Positions 46,771 through 55,530 of a DNA stretch of 64,000 nt are shown here, piece by piece. The stretch covers positions 1,178,001 through 1,242,000 of the forward strand of contig NZ_CP009920.1 of the NCBI RefSeq assembly GCF_000832985.1. The letters are read 5' to 3'. Under the pieces are notes generated by a model. The model was not told the origin of the DNA, ran no database searches, and saw only the letters and a program-made list of their open reading frames with translations. Position numbers and translations under genes: made by a program. The stretch is from Priestia megaterium NBRC 15308 = ATCC 14581. Lineage in GTDB: Bacteria; Bacillota; Bacilli; Bacillales; Bacillaceae_H. The first letter of the stretch is position 1. Each line of letters begins with the position of its first letter.

Positions 46771-47619
46771 ATGAAAACGGATTTAAACATCGCCTTTATT
46801 GGAGCTGGATCAATGGCTGAAGCTATGATCTCAGGGCTGCTGTCAGATAAAAAGCTTCGCCCCAATCAAATCACCGTAACAAATCATAGCAACGATAAAA
46901 GACTTCACGAACTTCGAAACGCCTATGAAATTAACATTACGCGTAATCATGCCTTGTTAATCGAAAAAAGCGATATCGTCGTGCTTGCTATTAAACCAAA
47001 AGACGTAGCGGAAAGCATTGATACGATTAAGTCCTATATTCGTCCGCACCACCTCGTTCTCTCTGTTTTAGCAGGTGTATCGACTGCCACAATTGTAAAC
47101 TTGTTTGACCAAGAAGTAGCGGTTGTAAGAGCTATGCCAAATACATCGGCCTCTATTGGATTATCGGCTACAGCCATTGCACCCGGCAAGTTTGCTACAG
47201 CAGAGCATATGAACGTTACTACTGCTTTATTTGAAACGATTGGTACGGTTACAACTGTAGAGGAAGAGCAGCTTCACGCTGTAACAGGACTATCTGGAAG
47301 CGGCCCAGCGTATGTCTACTATCTAGTAGAAGCAATGGAAAAAGCAGCTGAAAAACAAGGCTTGGATACGTCAGTGTCAAATGAACTAATTCTTCAAACT
47401 CTTATCGGTGCTGCAGAAATGCTGAAACAGTCACCTAAAACGCCAGCCGTACTTCGAAAAGAAGTGATGAGTCCGGGCGGCACAACAGAAGCAGGAATCG
47501 AACAGCTTATTTCTCATAACTTCCAAGAAGCCATGATGCAGTGTATTGAACAAGCTACAATTCGCTCCAAATATTTAGGAGATACGATTGACGAAAAAAT
47601 CTCGAGTAAACGTTCGTAA
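46771..47619 (+). CDS. proI: Pyrroline-5-carboxylate reductase
   Basis: 282 residues. Rossmann motif FIGAGSMAEAMI, AIKPKDVAE, RAMPNTSASIG, and C-terminal GLSGSGPAYVY and SPGGTTEAGI, the full P5CR set. Last step of proline synthesis. Position beside yqjM/yqjP matches B. subtilis proI (yqjO). SD TGGAGGA. Confidence 0.93.
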   Translation: MKTDLNIAFIGAGSMAEAMISGLLSDKKLRPNQITVTNHSNDKRLHELRNAYEINITRNHALLIEKSDIVVLAIKPKDVAESIDTIKSYIRPHHLVLSVLAGVSTATIVNLFDQEVAVVRAMPNTSASIGLSATAIAPGKFATAEHMNVTTALFETIGTVTTVEEEQLHAVTGLSGSGPAYVYYLVEAMEKAAEKQGLDTSVSNELILQTLIGAAEMLKQSPKTPAVLRKEVMSPGGTTEAGIEQLISHNFQEAMMQCIEQATIRSKYLGDTIDEKISSKRS

Positions 47620-47623
47620 AGGT

Positions 47624-47658
47624 TCACCTCTTTCTAAAAAAAGAAAGAGGTTTTTTTA
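47624..47658 (+). terminator. Terminator of proI
   Basis: ACCTCTTTCT/AGAAAGAGGT stem followed by TTTTTT. Confidence 0.88.
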
Positions 47659-47756
47659 TGATTAAAAATGGATAAGCAGATTATGTGAAAGAAAATTCAA
47701 TGCGGTGATATAATAACTTTTGTTTAGAGTATCGAAATAATTGGAGGTTAAACCGA

Positions 47757-48773
47757 ATGACAACAAAACTATTTTCACCTTATACAGTGAAAGATGTAAC
47801 ATTAAAAAACCGAATTGTGATGTCACCAATGTGTATGTATTCATGCGAAAAGGAAGACGGCGTAATAACTGACTTTCATATGGTTCACTACACAACTCGT
47901 GCGGTTGGACAAGTAGGTCTCATTATGGTTGAAGCCTCAGCTGTCGTGCCACAAGGTCGTATTTCAGCTCAAGACTTGGGAATTTGGAATGATGAGCAAA
48001 GAGATGGATTAACGAAACTTGTGACACAGCTAAAAGAAAACGGTGCAAAAACGGCCATTCAACTTGCACATGCAGGACGTAAAGCAACTGTTGAAGGCGA
48101 TATTTATGCTCCTTCCGCTATTGCTTTTGATGATAAAAGTAAAAAACCTGTGGAAATGACCACAGAACAAATTCATGAAACGATTTCTGCCTTTAAAGAA
48201 AGCGCTCGACGCTCAAAAGAAGCTGGGTTTGATATTATCGAACTTCACGCTGCACACGGTTATTTAGTACATCAATTTCTATCGCCGCTAAGCAATAAAC
48301 GCAGCGACGAATATGGCGGCAGCGCAGAAAATCGCTATCGTTTCTTAAAGGAAATTATTGAAGCTGTGAAAACAGAGTGGGACGGCCCTTTATTTGTCCG
48401 TGTTTCTGCTTCTGACTATACAGAAGGCGGATTAACAGTCGATGATCACGTTGCATTTGCAAAATGGATGAAAGAACAAGGCGTCGACTTAATTGATGTT
48501 AGTTCCGGTGCTCTTGTACACGCTCCAATCAACGTATACCCTGGCTATCAAGTGCCGTTTGCAGATAAAATTAAGCAGCAGGCAAATATTGATACAGGCG
48601 CAGTTGGATTAATTACAACAGGACGACAAGCAGAAGAGATTTTACAAAGCGAACGCGCTGATTTAATTTTTGTTGCGCGCGAACTTCTGCGTGATCCGTA
48701 CTTCCCGCGCACGGCGGCAAAAGAACTAAATGAAACAATTTCAGCACCCGTGCAGTACGAACGCGGCTGGTAA
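47757..48773 (+). CDS. namA: NADPH dehydrogenase, old yellow enzyme family (YqjM/NamA)
   Basis: 338 residues. FMN barrel: [11 protein letters not shown] (active-site Cys region of the YqjM class), [49 protein letters not shown]. Reduces activated C=C bonds and thiol-stress electrophiles. SD TGGAGGT; own terminator. Confidence 0.94.
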   Translation: MTTKLFSPYTVKDVTLKNRIVMSPMCMYSCEKEDGVITDFHMVHYTTRAVGQVGLIMVEASAVVPQGRISAQDLGIWNDEQRDGLTKLVTQLKENGAKTAIQLAHAGRKATVEGDIYAPSAIAFDDKSKKPVEMTTEQIHETISAFKESARRSKEAGFDIIELHAAHGYLVHQFLSPLSNKRSDEYGGSAENRYRFLKEIIEAVKTEWDGPLFVRVSASDYTEGGLTVDDHVAFAKWMKEQGVDLIDVSSGALVHAPINVYPGYQVPFADKIKQQANIDTGAVGLITTGRQAEEILQSERADLIFVARELLRDPYFPRTAAKELNETISAPVQYERGW

Positions 48774-48806
48774 AAAAAGACGAGGATACCCTCGTCTTTT
48801 TTTATG
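48774..48806. terminator. Bidirectional terminator namA / rnz
   Basis: AAAAAAAGACGAGG ATAC CCTCGTCTTTTTTT between convergent genes. Confidence 0.92.
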
Positions 48807-49731
48807 AAATCGTAAACCGTTTCAAGTCTTCTGCTATGTCGGTATTTGGAAAAATTTCTTTTGCTCCTTCTGCTAGCCGGCTGACTGCGTCTCCTTGGTA
48901 ACGCGAACTAATATGAGATAAAATAAGACGCTCAGCCGATGCTGTTTTAGCGATTTCAGCGGCTTCTTTTGCAGTAGAATGAAAATAGTTGTAAGCAAGC
49001 TCCTCGTCTCCCGCTGAAAAAGTAGCTTCATGGACTAAAACACTTGCATGCATAGCAAGCTGAACACTTTGCATGCACTTTCTTGTATCTCCTAAAACCG
49101 TGATGACCTTCCCTTTTTTAGGCTCTCCTAAAAATTCTTGACCATTGATTATACGCCCATCTTTTAATACTACTTCTTTCCCTTCTTTTAACTGCTGATA
49201 ATGAGGCCCCGGGGGAATATTCATCTCTTTTAAACGTTGAACGTCCAGTGATCCTGGCAAATCTTTTTCGACAACTCGATATCCATAAGATAAAATGCCA
49301 TGTTCAAGTTTGCCAAACTCCACTGAAAAAGTTTCATCTTCAAAAATCGTTCCACTTTCACTTTCCTCTTCTATTTCAACAATCTCTAGAGGATATTGCA
49401 GATGAGTTTGACTTACAGCCAGCGTGACTTCAATAAATTCTTTAATTCCTTTTGGCCCGTATACAGTAAGCAGCGATTCTCCGCCTTGAAACGAACGGCT
49501 TCCAAGGAGTCCAGGCAATCCGTAAATATGATCACCGTGAAGGTGCGTAATAAAAATTTTCTCAATTCGCCTCGGTTTAACGGTTGTATGTAAAATTTGA
49601 TGCTGAGTTGCTTCTCCACAATCAAAAAGCCACACCGCCCCTCTTTCTTGCAAAAGTTCGAGCGCAAGAGATGAAACATTCCGCTGTTTCGCCGGTACTC
49701 CTGCACCCGTTCCTAAAAATAACAATTCCAT
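48802..49731 (-). CDS. rnz: Ribonuclease Z
   Basis: 309 residues. MBL-fold motif [32 protein letters not shown] and final LSHISSRY. 3' end maturation of tRNAs lacking encoded CCA. Homologue of B. subtilis yqjK in its conserved place. Confidence 0.96.
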   Translation of the reverse strand: MELLFLGTGAGVPAKQRNVSSLALELLQERGAVWLFDCGEATQHQILHTTVKPRRIEKIFITHLHGDHIYGLPGLLGSRSFQGGESLLTVYGPKGIKEFIEVTLAVSQTHLQYPLEIVEIEEESESGTIFEDETFSVEFGKLEHGILSYGYRVVEKDLPGSLDVQRLKEMNIPPGPHYQQLKEGKEVVLKDGRIINGQEFLGEPKKGKVITVLGDTRKCMQSVQLAMHASVLVHEATFSAGDEELAYNYFHSTAKEAAEIAKTASAERLILSHISSRYQGDAVSRLAEGAKEIFPNTDIAEDLKRFTIS

Positions 49732-49755
49732 TTTCTACTTCCTCCTTCATACGCA

Positions 49756-49791
49756 CAAAAAGCCTGTAAGTATATTATACAGGCTTTTTGC
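49756..49791 (-). terminator. Terminator of the aminotransferase gene
   Basis: AAAAAGCCTGTA/TACAGGCTTTTT hairpin, symmetric, after the aminotransferase stop and before rnz. Confidence 0.88.
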
Positions 49792-49799
49792 AAACTTAC

Positions 49800-51158
49800 C
49801 TATTTGATGCTGTCAAGCGCATACGTAATAGTAGCTAATAACAGCTCAATATCACTTTCCTCAATGTTGAGAGGCGGCGAGAGCGTGAGAACATTATTAT
49901 AGCCGGCCACCGTTGCTCCATTTTTCCCAATAATGACTCCTTTGCTTTTGCATTTAGCAACCACTTCATTTACAAGATTAACGTCTAACGGTTCTTTCGT
50001 TTGTTTATCAGCTACAAGTTCAATTCCAATTAAAAGCCCTTTACCTCTTACGTCTCCAACGTATGGGTGGCTATCGATAAGCGGCGTTAGCTCACTTAAT
50101 ACGTAAGCTCCGAGCTGTTTAGAACGATCAAAAAGATTTTCTCTCTCCATAATTTCTAAATTCTTTAATGCCAGTGCACATGCAGCCGGGCTTCCTCCAA
50201 ATGTATTAACATGGCGAAAATACTCGTACTGATCGCTATCTTTGAACGCTTCATAAATTTCTTTTTTAACAGCAGTTGCAGAGAGCGGAAGATATGCGCT
50301 TGTAATTCCTTTTGCCATGGTAATGATATCTGGTTTTACATCGTAATTCATAAAACCAAAGGCTTCTCCTGTACGTCCAAAGCCGCAAATAACTTCATCT
50401 GCAATTAAAAGTGCACCGTGTTTTTCACACGTTTCTTTTACGCCTTTCATATAATTTTGAGGCGGTAAAAGAATTCCTCCTCCTGTAATAATTGGCTCCA
50501 TAATAACAGCGGCAATCGTTTCACTTAGCTCCCACGTCATAACATTGTCAATATCTTTTACAGATTGAAGCTGTTCTTTGGGTGCATCGTAGTCATCTTG
50601 CCCTCGGTACGAATCAGGCGGGGCAACGTGAATAAAGCCAGGGGCAAGCGGTTCATATTTATATTTACGCTGAGCTTGGCCCGTTGCTGCTAGTGCGCCC
50701 ATTGAATTTCCGTGATACCCTCGGTAACGCGAAATAAATTTGTAGCGAGAATGCTCTCCTTTTTGCTGATGGTACTGACGCACAATTTTAAAAGCCGTTT
50801 CATTTGCTTCAGATCCGCTATTTGAAAAGAAAATAACATAGTCATCACCTAACATTTCATTTAGCTTCTCTGCCAGTTTGATAGCAGGTACGTGAGATTG
50901 AGTGAGTGGAAAATAAGCCAGTTCTTTTAGCTGCTCATAGGCTGCGAGCGCTAATTCATCCCGTCCATACCCGGTATTTACACACCAAAGCCCTGCCATT
51001 GCATCTAAATAGCGATTTCCTTGTTCATCTGTAATCCAAGCACCTTTTGCTTTTGTAGCTACCATCGTTGCATCCGGACTGTATGGTTTCATTCCATGCC
51101 ATACATACTGCTCATCTTTTGCACGCAGATCTTTTTCATTTTGACTGACCTGTACCAT
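49800..51158 (-). CDS. Class III omega-aminotransferase (beta-alanine/3-aminoisobutyrate:pyruvate type)
   Basis: 452 residues, PLP fold I: GLWCVNTGYGRDELA, FSNSGSEANETAFK, YHGNSMGALAATG, ADEVICGFGRTG, PLP lysine in ITMAKGITSAYLPLSA, HVNTFGGSPAACA. Context with a semialdehyde dehydrogenase and dihydropyrimidine genes suggests it deaminates beta-alanine or 3-aminoisobutyrate to the semialdehyde. ATG 51158 has GGGAG at 8 nt. The substrate is inferred; taurine or other omega-amines remain possible. Confidence 0.85.
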   Translation of the reverse strand: MVQVSQNEKDLRAKDEQYVWHGMKPYSPDATMVATKAKGAWITDEQGNRYLDAMAGLWCVNTGYGRDELALAAYEQLKELAYFPLTQSHVPAIKLAEKLNEMLGDDYVIFFSNSGSEANETAFKIVRQYHQQKGEHSRYKFISRYRGYHGNSMGALAATGQAQRKYKYEPLAPGFIHVAPPDSYRGQDDYDAPKEQLQSVKDIDNVMTWELSETIAAVIMEPIITGGGILLPPQNYMKGVKETCEKHGALLIADEVICGFGRTGEAFGFMNYDVKPDIITMAKGITSAYLPLSATAVKKEIYEAFKDSDQYEYFRHVNTFGGSPAACALALKNLEIMERENLFDRSKQLGAYVLSELTPLIDSHPYVGDVRGKGLLIGIELVADKQTKEPLDVNLVNEVVAKCKSKGVIIGKNGATVAGYNNVLTLSPPLNIEESDIELLLATITYALDSIK

Positions 51159-51202
51159 CTTATCCACTCCCAAATCGCTAGCGCGGTATTTTTTTCTGTA
51201 TG

Positions 51203-51232
51203 AAAAGACTTCGACAAAATGCCGAAGCCACT
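51203..51232 (-). terminator. Weak hairpin between mmsA and the aminotransferase
   Basis: GGCTTCG/CGAAGTC stem then TTTT on the minus strand; probably allows partial readthrough into the aminotransferase gene. Confidence 0.4.
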
Positions 51233-51251
51233 TGCTATATTCATCTATATG

Positions 51252-52721
51252 TTAAAAGTCAAAGCGTGATGTAACCATCTTTTTACGTGTAAAGAAGTTC
51301 AAACCGTCTTTGCCGTTGACATGCAAATCTCCGTAAAAAGAGTCTTTCCAACCGGAGAATGGGAAGAAGGCCATTGTAGCAGGTACTCCTACGTTAATAC
51401 CGAGCATACCCGCATCTGCTTCTTCTCTAAATTGACGTACCGCTTTTGCATCTTTTGTATAAATCGTTGCTCCATTTCCAAAACGAGATTTTTCCATATA
51501 GCGAAGTGCTTCATCTAATGTGTCAGCGCGAAGCAAGCTTAGTACAGGTGCAAAAATCTCTTCTTTAGCAATGGTCATATCAGGAGTTACGCGGTCAAAA
51601 ATTGTTGCTCCTAAGAAATTGCCTTCCATATGTTCATCCATTTCTTTACGTCCGTCACGAATGAGTTCCGCCCCTTCTTTCATGCCCAGTTCAATATAAT
51701 CCAGCACCTTATCACGGTGCTCTTTTCGAATCACAGGCGTTAGAAGCACTTCATCATCAAAGCCGCTTCCCATAATTAATTCATCTGCTTTTTGCTTTAA
51801 TTTTGCGACGAATTCATCGCCTTTTTCACCAACCACGACCACGGCGCTGCACGCCATGCATCGCTGGCCGGCACTTCCATAAGCCGAGCTGATAATATGT
51901 GATACTGCTTTATCCATATCGCAGTCTGGCATCACAACATGATGATTTTTAGCTCCAGATAAAGCCTGAACTCGTTTCCCTTGAGCTGCAGCTTGTTCAT
52001 AAACATATTTTGCTACCGGCTGCGATCCGACGAATGAAATCGCTTTAACTTTTTCATGCTCTATTAATCCGTTCACAACATCGTGTGCCCCGTGCACAAT
52101 ATTTAATAATCCATCCGGTGCTCCTGCTTCTGTAAAAAGTTCAGCAAGTCGCGTTGCTAAAAGCGGCGTTCGCTCAGACGGTTTTAATACAAACGCATTT
52201 CCACATACAATTGCAAGAGGGAACATCCAAAGCGGTACCATCATCGGAAAGTTAAAAGGTGTGATGCCGCCAACGACACCCAGTGGAAAACGGAACATCT
52301 CAGAATCAATTTCTTCCGCTATGTTATTTAATGATTCCCCCATTAATAAAGTAGGAGCACCCGCGGCAAACTCCACGCATTCAATACCGCGCTGTACTTC
52401 ACCGTAAGCTTCTTTAAAAGCCTTGCCGTTTTCTTGTACCACTAATTTAGCTAACTCTTCATGATGCTTAACTAGTAAATGCTGAAACGCAAACATTAAT
52501 CTTGCTCGTTTTGGAGCAGGCACGTTACGCCATGTTTCAAATGTTTTTTGAGCTGTTTCCACCGCATTGGCTACGTCTTCTTTTGTAGAAAGCGGTACTT
52601 TTGCAATGACTTCGCCCGTCGATGGATTAATTACCTCTCCAAATTTTTCCCCTGCCGTATCAACCCATTTTCCGCCCACGTAATTTTTTAAAACTTGCGT
52701 ATCATTATTCACAACTGACAT
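51252..52721 (-). CDS. mmsA: Methylmalonate/malonate-semialdehyde dehydrogenase (acylating)
   Basis: 489 residues, ALDH superfamily of the CoA-acylating MmsA/IolA type: GGITPFNFPMMVPLWMFPLA, LKPSERTP, ALSGAKNHHVVMPD, GSAGQRCMACSA (catalytic Cys), FPFSGWKDSFYGDLH. Oxidises (methyl)malonate semialdehyde to acetyl- or propionyl-CoA. No iol genes are near, so pyrimidine or beta-alanine catabolism is the likely role. ATG 52721 has AGGAGG; the longer frame spans the operator-like repeat. Confidence 0.9.
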   Translation of the reverse strand: MSVVNNDTQVLKNYVGGKWVDTAGEKFGEVINPSTGEVIAKVPLSTKEDVANAVETAQKTFETWRNVPAPKRARLMFAFQHLLVKHHEELAKLVVQENGKAFKEAYGEVQRGIECVEFAAGAPTLLMGESLNNIAEEIDSEMFRFPLGVVGGITPFNFPMMVPLWMFPLAIVCGNAFVLKPSERTPLLATRLAELFTEAGAPDGLLNIVHGAHDVVNGLIEHEKVKAISFVGSQPVAKYVYEQAAAQGKRVQALSGAKNHHVVMPDCDMDKAVSHIISSAYGSAGQRCMACSAVVVVGEKGDEFVAKLKQKADELIMGSGFDDEVLLTPVIRKEHRDKVLDYIELGMKEGAELIRDGRKEMDEHMEGNFLGATIFDRVTPDMTIAKEEIFAPVLSLLRADTLDEALRYMEKSRFGNGATIYTKDAKAVRQFREEADAGMLGINVGVPATMAFFPFSGWKDSFYGDLHVNGKDGLNFFTRKKMVTSRFDF

Positions 52722-52799
52722 ATCGCTTGGCCTCCTCAAAAAATAAGAAATGACAAATCTACCTTTATTATTGAATAAATAAATGGTGGTTGCATTAGA

Positions 52800-52839
52800 C
52801 AAAATGTGAAACAACTCTAGATTCTCGTTTCACATTTTG
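52800..52839. promoter_or_regulatory. Perfect 13-bp inverted repeat upstream of mmsA
   Basis: CAAAATGTGAAAC (52800-52812) and GTTTCACATTTTG (52827-52839) separated by 14 nt. It lies 79 nt before mmsA and 90 nt after pucR, and has no T-tract directly after it on either strand. Arm length and spacing suggest an operator. Confidence 0.6.
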
Positions 52840-52895
52840 CGCAGTGAACTCGGAGAAAGCATGAACTAAAATGAACATATAGTAAAATCAGCCTC

Positions 52896-52926
52896 GACAT
52901 AAAAAAACAGCTGTTTCCAGCTGCTT
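52896..52926 (-). terminator. Terminator of the PucR-type regulator gene
   Basis: GCAGCTG GAAA CAGCTGT then TTTTTT on the minus strand, just after the stop at 52929. Confidence 0.85.
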
Positions 52927-52928
52927 AC

Positions 52929-54560
52929 TTATCCGTTTATAAATTCCGCGCGCGACTTTTTCATCATAAACAAATATTCATATGCCATAATCATAAACTC
53001 AATTGCCAGTCGTTTTTCCGGCTCCATAAAGTCTTCACCCAGCAGCTTTTCTAGTTTTTCGATACGGTGATACAGCGTTTGCCGGACAATGTATAAACGC
53101 TTAGCCGTCTCTTGTTTAGATCCGTTGCATGCTAAATAAATTTTTAATGTTTCCATAAGTTTTGCATTATACGTTTCATCATATGTAATAACGGGCTGCA
53201 GATATTCAAACACCACTTCCTGTAAGTCTTCATGTTGATGTAAAAGCGAAATAATCCGGTACATATGCAAATCATCATAAAAATGAATAATGGTTTGTTT
53301 TTGTAGCATTTCTTGAATCGAAATCGTTTCTTTAGCCGTTTCATAGCTTTTATGCATGCAGTCAAGCTGTTCACAGTATTGGCCAATTCCGATAAAGCTA
53401 ATGGCGTTCCTCTTTGAATTTTCATCCGATTCATATTGATTCATCCAGCGATGAAGGCTGTTTTCTAATCTCTCTCTCCACGTGCTAACCATTCGTTTGT
53501 TCAAAAGAATAAATAATACTTCGCGATTTCGCTCGGAGACTAATAAGTGAAAGCCTTCTTGTTCAAAAATGCTTCTCAAGATCAGCTTAAAATACGTTCG
53601 ATCAAACTTCTCCCGCCTTTGCCACTTACAGCAAACAACGACACCTCCGCGAATAGGCGAATCTGAACACACTTCGTGCATAGAGTCTTTTATTTGTTCA
53701 AGAGTTAACTCTCCGTTCATCCATTTTGTCATCCATTCGGTTTCATCTACTCTTTTTTTCTCTTCGACATACAGGTCCTTCAAAAAATGCTGAGCAAGTG
53801 CAGTCGCCGTTCGGTCAACGGTGAGCACTTCAAGTTCTGTTAACGCTTCATTTATAGAAGCAACATATAGCTGAGCATAATCTTGTCCTAATAAATGAAT
53901 AGGCTGCTCAGTAAAATGCAGACTTTCATTTTCCCTGCTTATATAATGAAGTAGGAGCTGCTGTTTAAGCAAGTCCATCTCAGGAGCAAAGGTAATCAAT
54001 TCATTTGAAACTTTAAGGCCGACAAGAAGCCCCGTAGATTCATATAAACACTGTAAGATGAGGGCCGGATCATTAACTGTTAACAGCAGCTGATTTAGCC
54101 TATGAGAATACTGTTCTAAATCGGAAATCATTTGATAGTGCTGATTAATTAAAAGCGAGTGAACATCTTGCGTAATTTCAACGAACGGAACTTCCTCGTG
54201 AAATAAAATAATCGGAAAATCACATTCGTTCGCTTTATCAATTACAATTTGCGGAATCTTAGAAGTATAAGTGCCAAGTTCAATACACAGTCCTGATGCC
54301 TTGCAAGAAATTAATTGCTGAAGAAATGATAAACAAGATTGAGAATCTTCTCCCCAGCCTACCCCTGTTGATAAAATGAGCTCGTTTCCTTTTAGCAGCT
54401 CATTAATGCGCGTCACTTCCATCACGTGCACCCACTTAACAGAATTAGTAAGCCCTCTCTCTCCAGCTATTACTTCACAGTTTACAAAATGTTTCCTTGT
54501 TAAAATCTCTGTTACTGTTAAATATGATTTCAAGTCAACACCGCCCCTAGCGAATTTCAC
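52929..54560 (-). CDS. PucR-family transcriptional regulator
   Basis: 543 residues. N-terminal PucR purine-catabolism-type domain (TVTEILTRKHFVNCEVIAGE; LSTGVGWGED; FPIILFHEEVPFVEIT), middle region, and C-terminal PucR HTH (HTH_30): LMETLKIYLACNGSKQETAK and VRQTLYHRIEKLEKLLG. GTG 54560 with CAGGAG at 7 nt. Lies between mmsA and the hydA-preA-preT operon, so it is the probable regulator of the pyrimidine-degradation block. Activating ligand unknown. Confidence 0.88.
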   Translation of the reverse strand: MKFARGGVDLKSYLTVTEILTRKHFVNCEVIAGERGLTNSVKWVHVMEVTRINELLKGNELILSTGVGWGEDSQSCLSFLQQLISCKASGLCIELGTYTSKIPQIVIDKANECDFPIILFHEEVPFVEITQDVHSLLINQHYQMISDLEQYSHRLNQLLLTVNDPALILQCLYESTGLLVGLKVSNELITFAPEMDLLKQQLLLHYISRENESLHFTEQPIHLLGQDYAQLYVASINEALTELEVLTVDRTATALAQHFLKDLYVEEKKRVDETEWMTKWMNGELTLEQIKDSMHEVCSDSPIRGGVVVCCKWQRREKFDRTYFKLILRSIFEQEGFHLLVSERNREVLFILLNKRMVSTWRERLENSLHRWMNQYESDENSKRNAISFIGIGQYCEQLDCMHKSYETAKETISIQEMLQKQTIIHFYDDLHMYRIISLLHQHEDLQEVVFEYLQPVITYDETYNAKLMETLKIYLACNGSKQETAKRLYIVRQTLYHRIEKLEKLLGEDFMEPEKRLAIEFMIMAYEYLFMMKKSRAEFING

Positions 54561-54673
54561 ATCATGTCTCCTGGATCATTAACGCGTATTTCGCATATGT
54601 GTAGAACAAAAGCTATATCTTCTTACATTATATTAAATATTTAGAAGAAATAAAATATTTAATGAAAGAAACG

Positions 54674-54709
54674 AAAAAAGCTGTAACGATAATGGATCGT
54701 TACAGCTTC
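54674..54709 (-). terminator. Terminator overlapping the end of the 63-residue ORF
   Basis: AGCTGTAACGAT/ATCGTTACAGCT stem then TTTTT on the minus strand. Confidence 0.88.
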
Positions 54710-54891
54710 TGAGCTGTTTGCTGTAATTTATTAAAAAAACCTTGGCGTTTAACCGCTTGTTCTTTAATTCGGTGAATTTCTTTTTTATAAAAACGCAAAT
54801 CTTGTAGTGACACTGCATTTAACATTTCCATTTTTAATTTATCAATAATTTTTGTTTCTTCCTGTGTCATACACTGCATAGCTTGATCCAT
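54700..54891 (-). CDS. Small helical protein of unknown function
   Basis: 63 residues from ATG 54891 (AAGGGTG about 9 nt upstream). Sequence pattern MDQAMQCMTQEETKIIDKLK and LQDLRFYKKEIHRIKEQ suggests amphipathic helices or a short coiled coil; no membrane segment. A strong terminator begins at its stop codon, which supports a real transcript. I do not recognise the family. Confidence 0.6.
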   Translation of the reverse strand: MDQAMQCMTQEETKIIDKLKMEMLNAVSLQDLRFYKKEIHRIKEQAVKRQGFFNKLQQTAQKL

Positions 54892-55137
54892 CCGTGTCAC
54901 ACCCTTTTTGTATTTAATAGATTTAGTTTGAAAACGTTCTACTATAATATTTACTACAATTTACTAGATAACTAAACCTTTTCTCTTTCGATGTAAACGA
55001 AATGTAACAACTGTAATACAGTCAATGGATAATATCTAGTTATTTTGTTTCACATCCAAAACGAAAAAAACACAAAAACGGATCACTTTTGTCAGCCAAT
55101 ATAGTAAATAACTTATAGGGATTAGTAAACAAATAAA
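54892..55137. other. Intergenic DNA upstream of the 63-residue gene
   Basis: AT-rich and without coding potential. It contains TTGTTTCACATCC (about 55045-55057), which resembles one arm of the inverted repeat upstream of mmsA. Confidence 0.4.
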
Positions 55138-55279
55138 GAGATTGAAACATAATTAAAATTCCAATCAACAGCTAGAAGCACCTTCGTATATGAAACCTAC
55201 GTTCACCCTGCCAATAAAAAAATCCGAACGATTCACCGTTCGGATCTTCCTTCAGCTAAATTAATTTTGTCCCAGCCTC
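55138..55279 (-). repeat. Dispersed modular terminator-bearing repeat, copy C
   Basis: 142-bp short version. On the minus strand it begins GAGGCTGGGACAAAATTAAT 6 nt after the 70-residue gene. It then carries ATCCGAACG GTGAAT CGTTCGGAT TTTTTTT and ends ATTATGTTTCAATCTC. The ends are imperfect inverted repeats (GAGGCTGGGACAAAAT / GAGATTGAAACATAAT, 11 of 16). The words GCTAGAAGCACC and ACGTTCACC are shared with copies A and B. Confidence 0.8.
55215..55250 (-). terminator. Hairpin plus T-run within repeat copy C (hydA operon terminator)
   Basis: ATCCGAACG / CGTTCGGAT stem with a 6-nt loop, then seven Ts on the minus strand. Confidence 0.85.
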
Positions 55280-55284
55280 CGTTT

Positions 55285-55497
55285 TTATACTTGTTGAATC
55301 AGTACGGATGAAAAATATTTTCTAGCATCCGCCGTCAATATATGAAGGGTTTCTTGTTCGGTTTGGTTATTTTCGGTGCGTTCAAACGTCACAAATGCCC
55401 CGCTTAGATTCTCCGTTACGGCTGTTATTTTAAATCCTTTTTGCAGCAAAAAATCAATCTTTTCTCGCTCTGCCATATATTCATGGTAACTTGACAT
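55285..55497 (-). CDS. Small protein, last gene of the preTA-hydA operon
   Basis: 70 residues, MSSYHEYMAEREKIDFLLQK start with SD GGCAGGGA. It follows hydA by 33 nt, so it is probably co-transcribed. Mixed alpha/beta pattern (FKITAVTENLSGAFVTFER), no Cys cluster, no membrane segment. Family not recognised; a pathway role is only suggested by position. Confidence 0.65.
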   Translation of the reverse strand: MSSYHEYMAEREKIDFLLQKGFKITAVTENLSGAFVTFERTENNQTEQETLHILTADARKYFSSVLIQQV

Positions 55498-55530
55498 TTC
55501 CCTGCCCCCGATCTATTTCTTCATCTGTTT

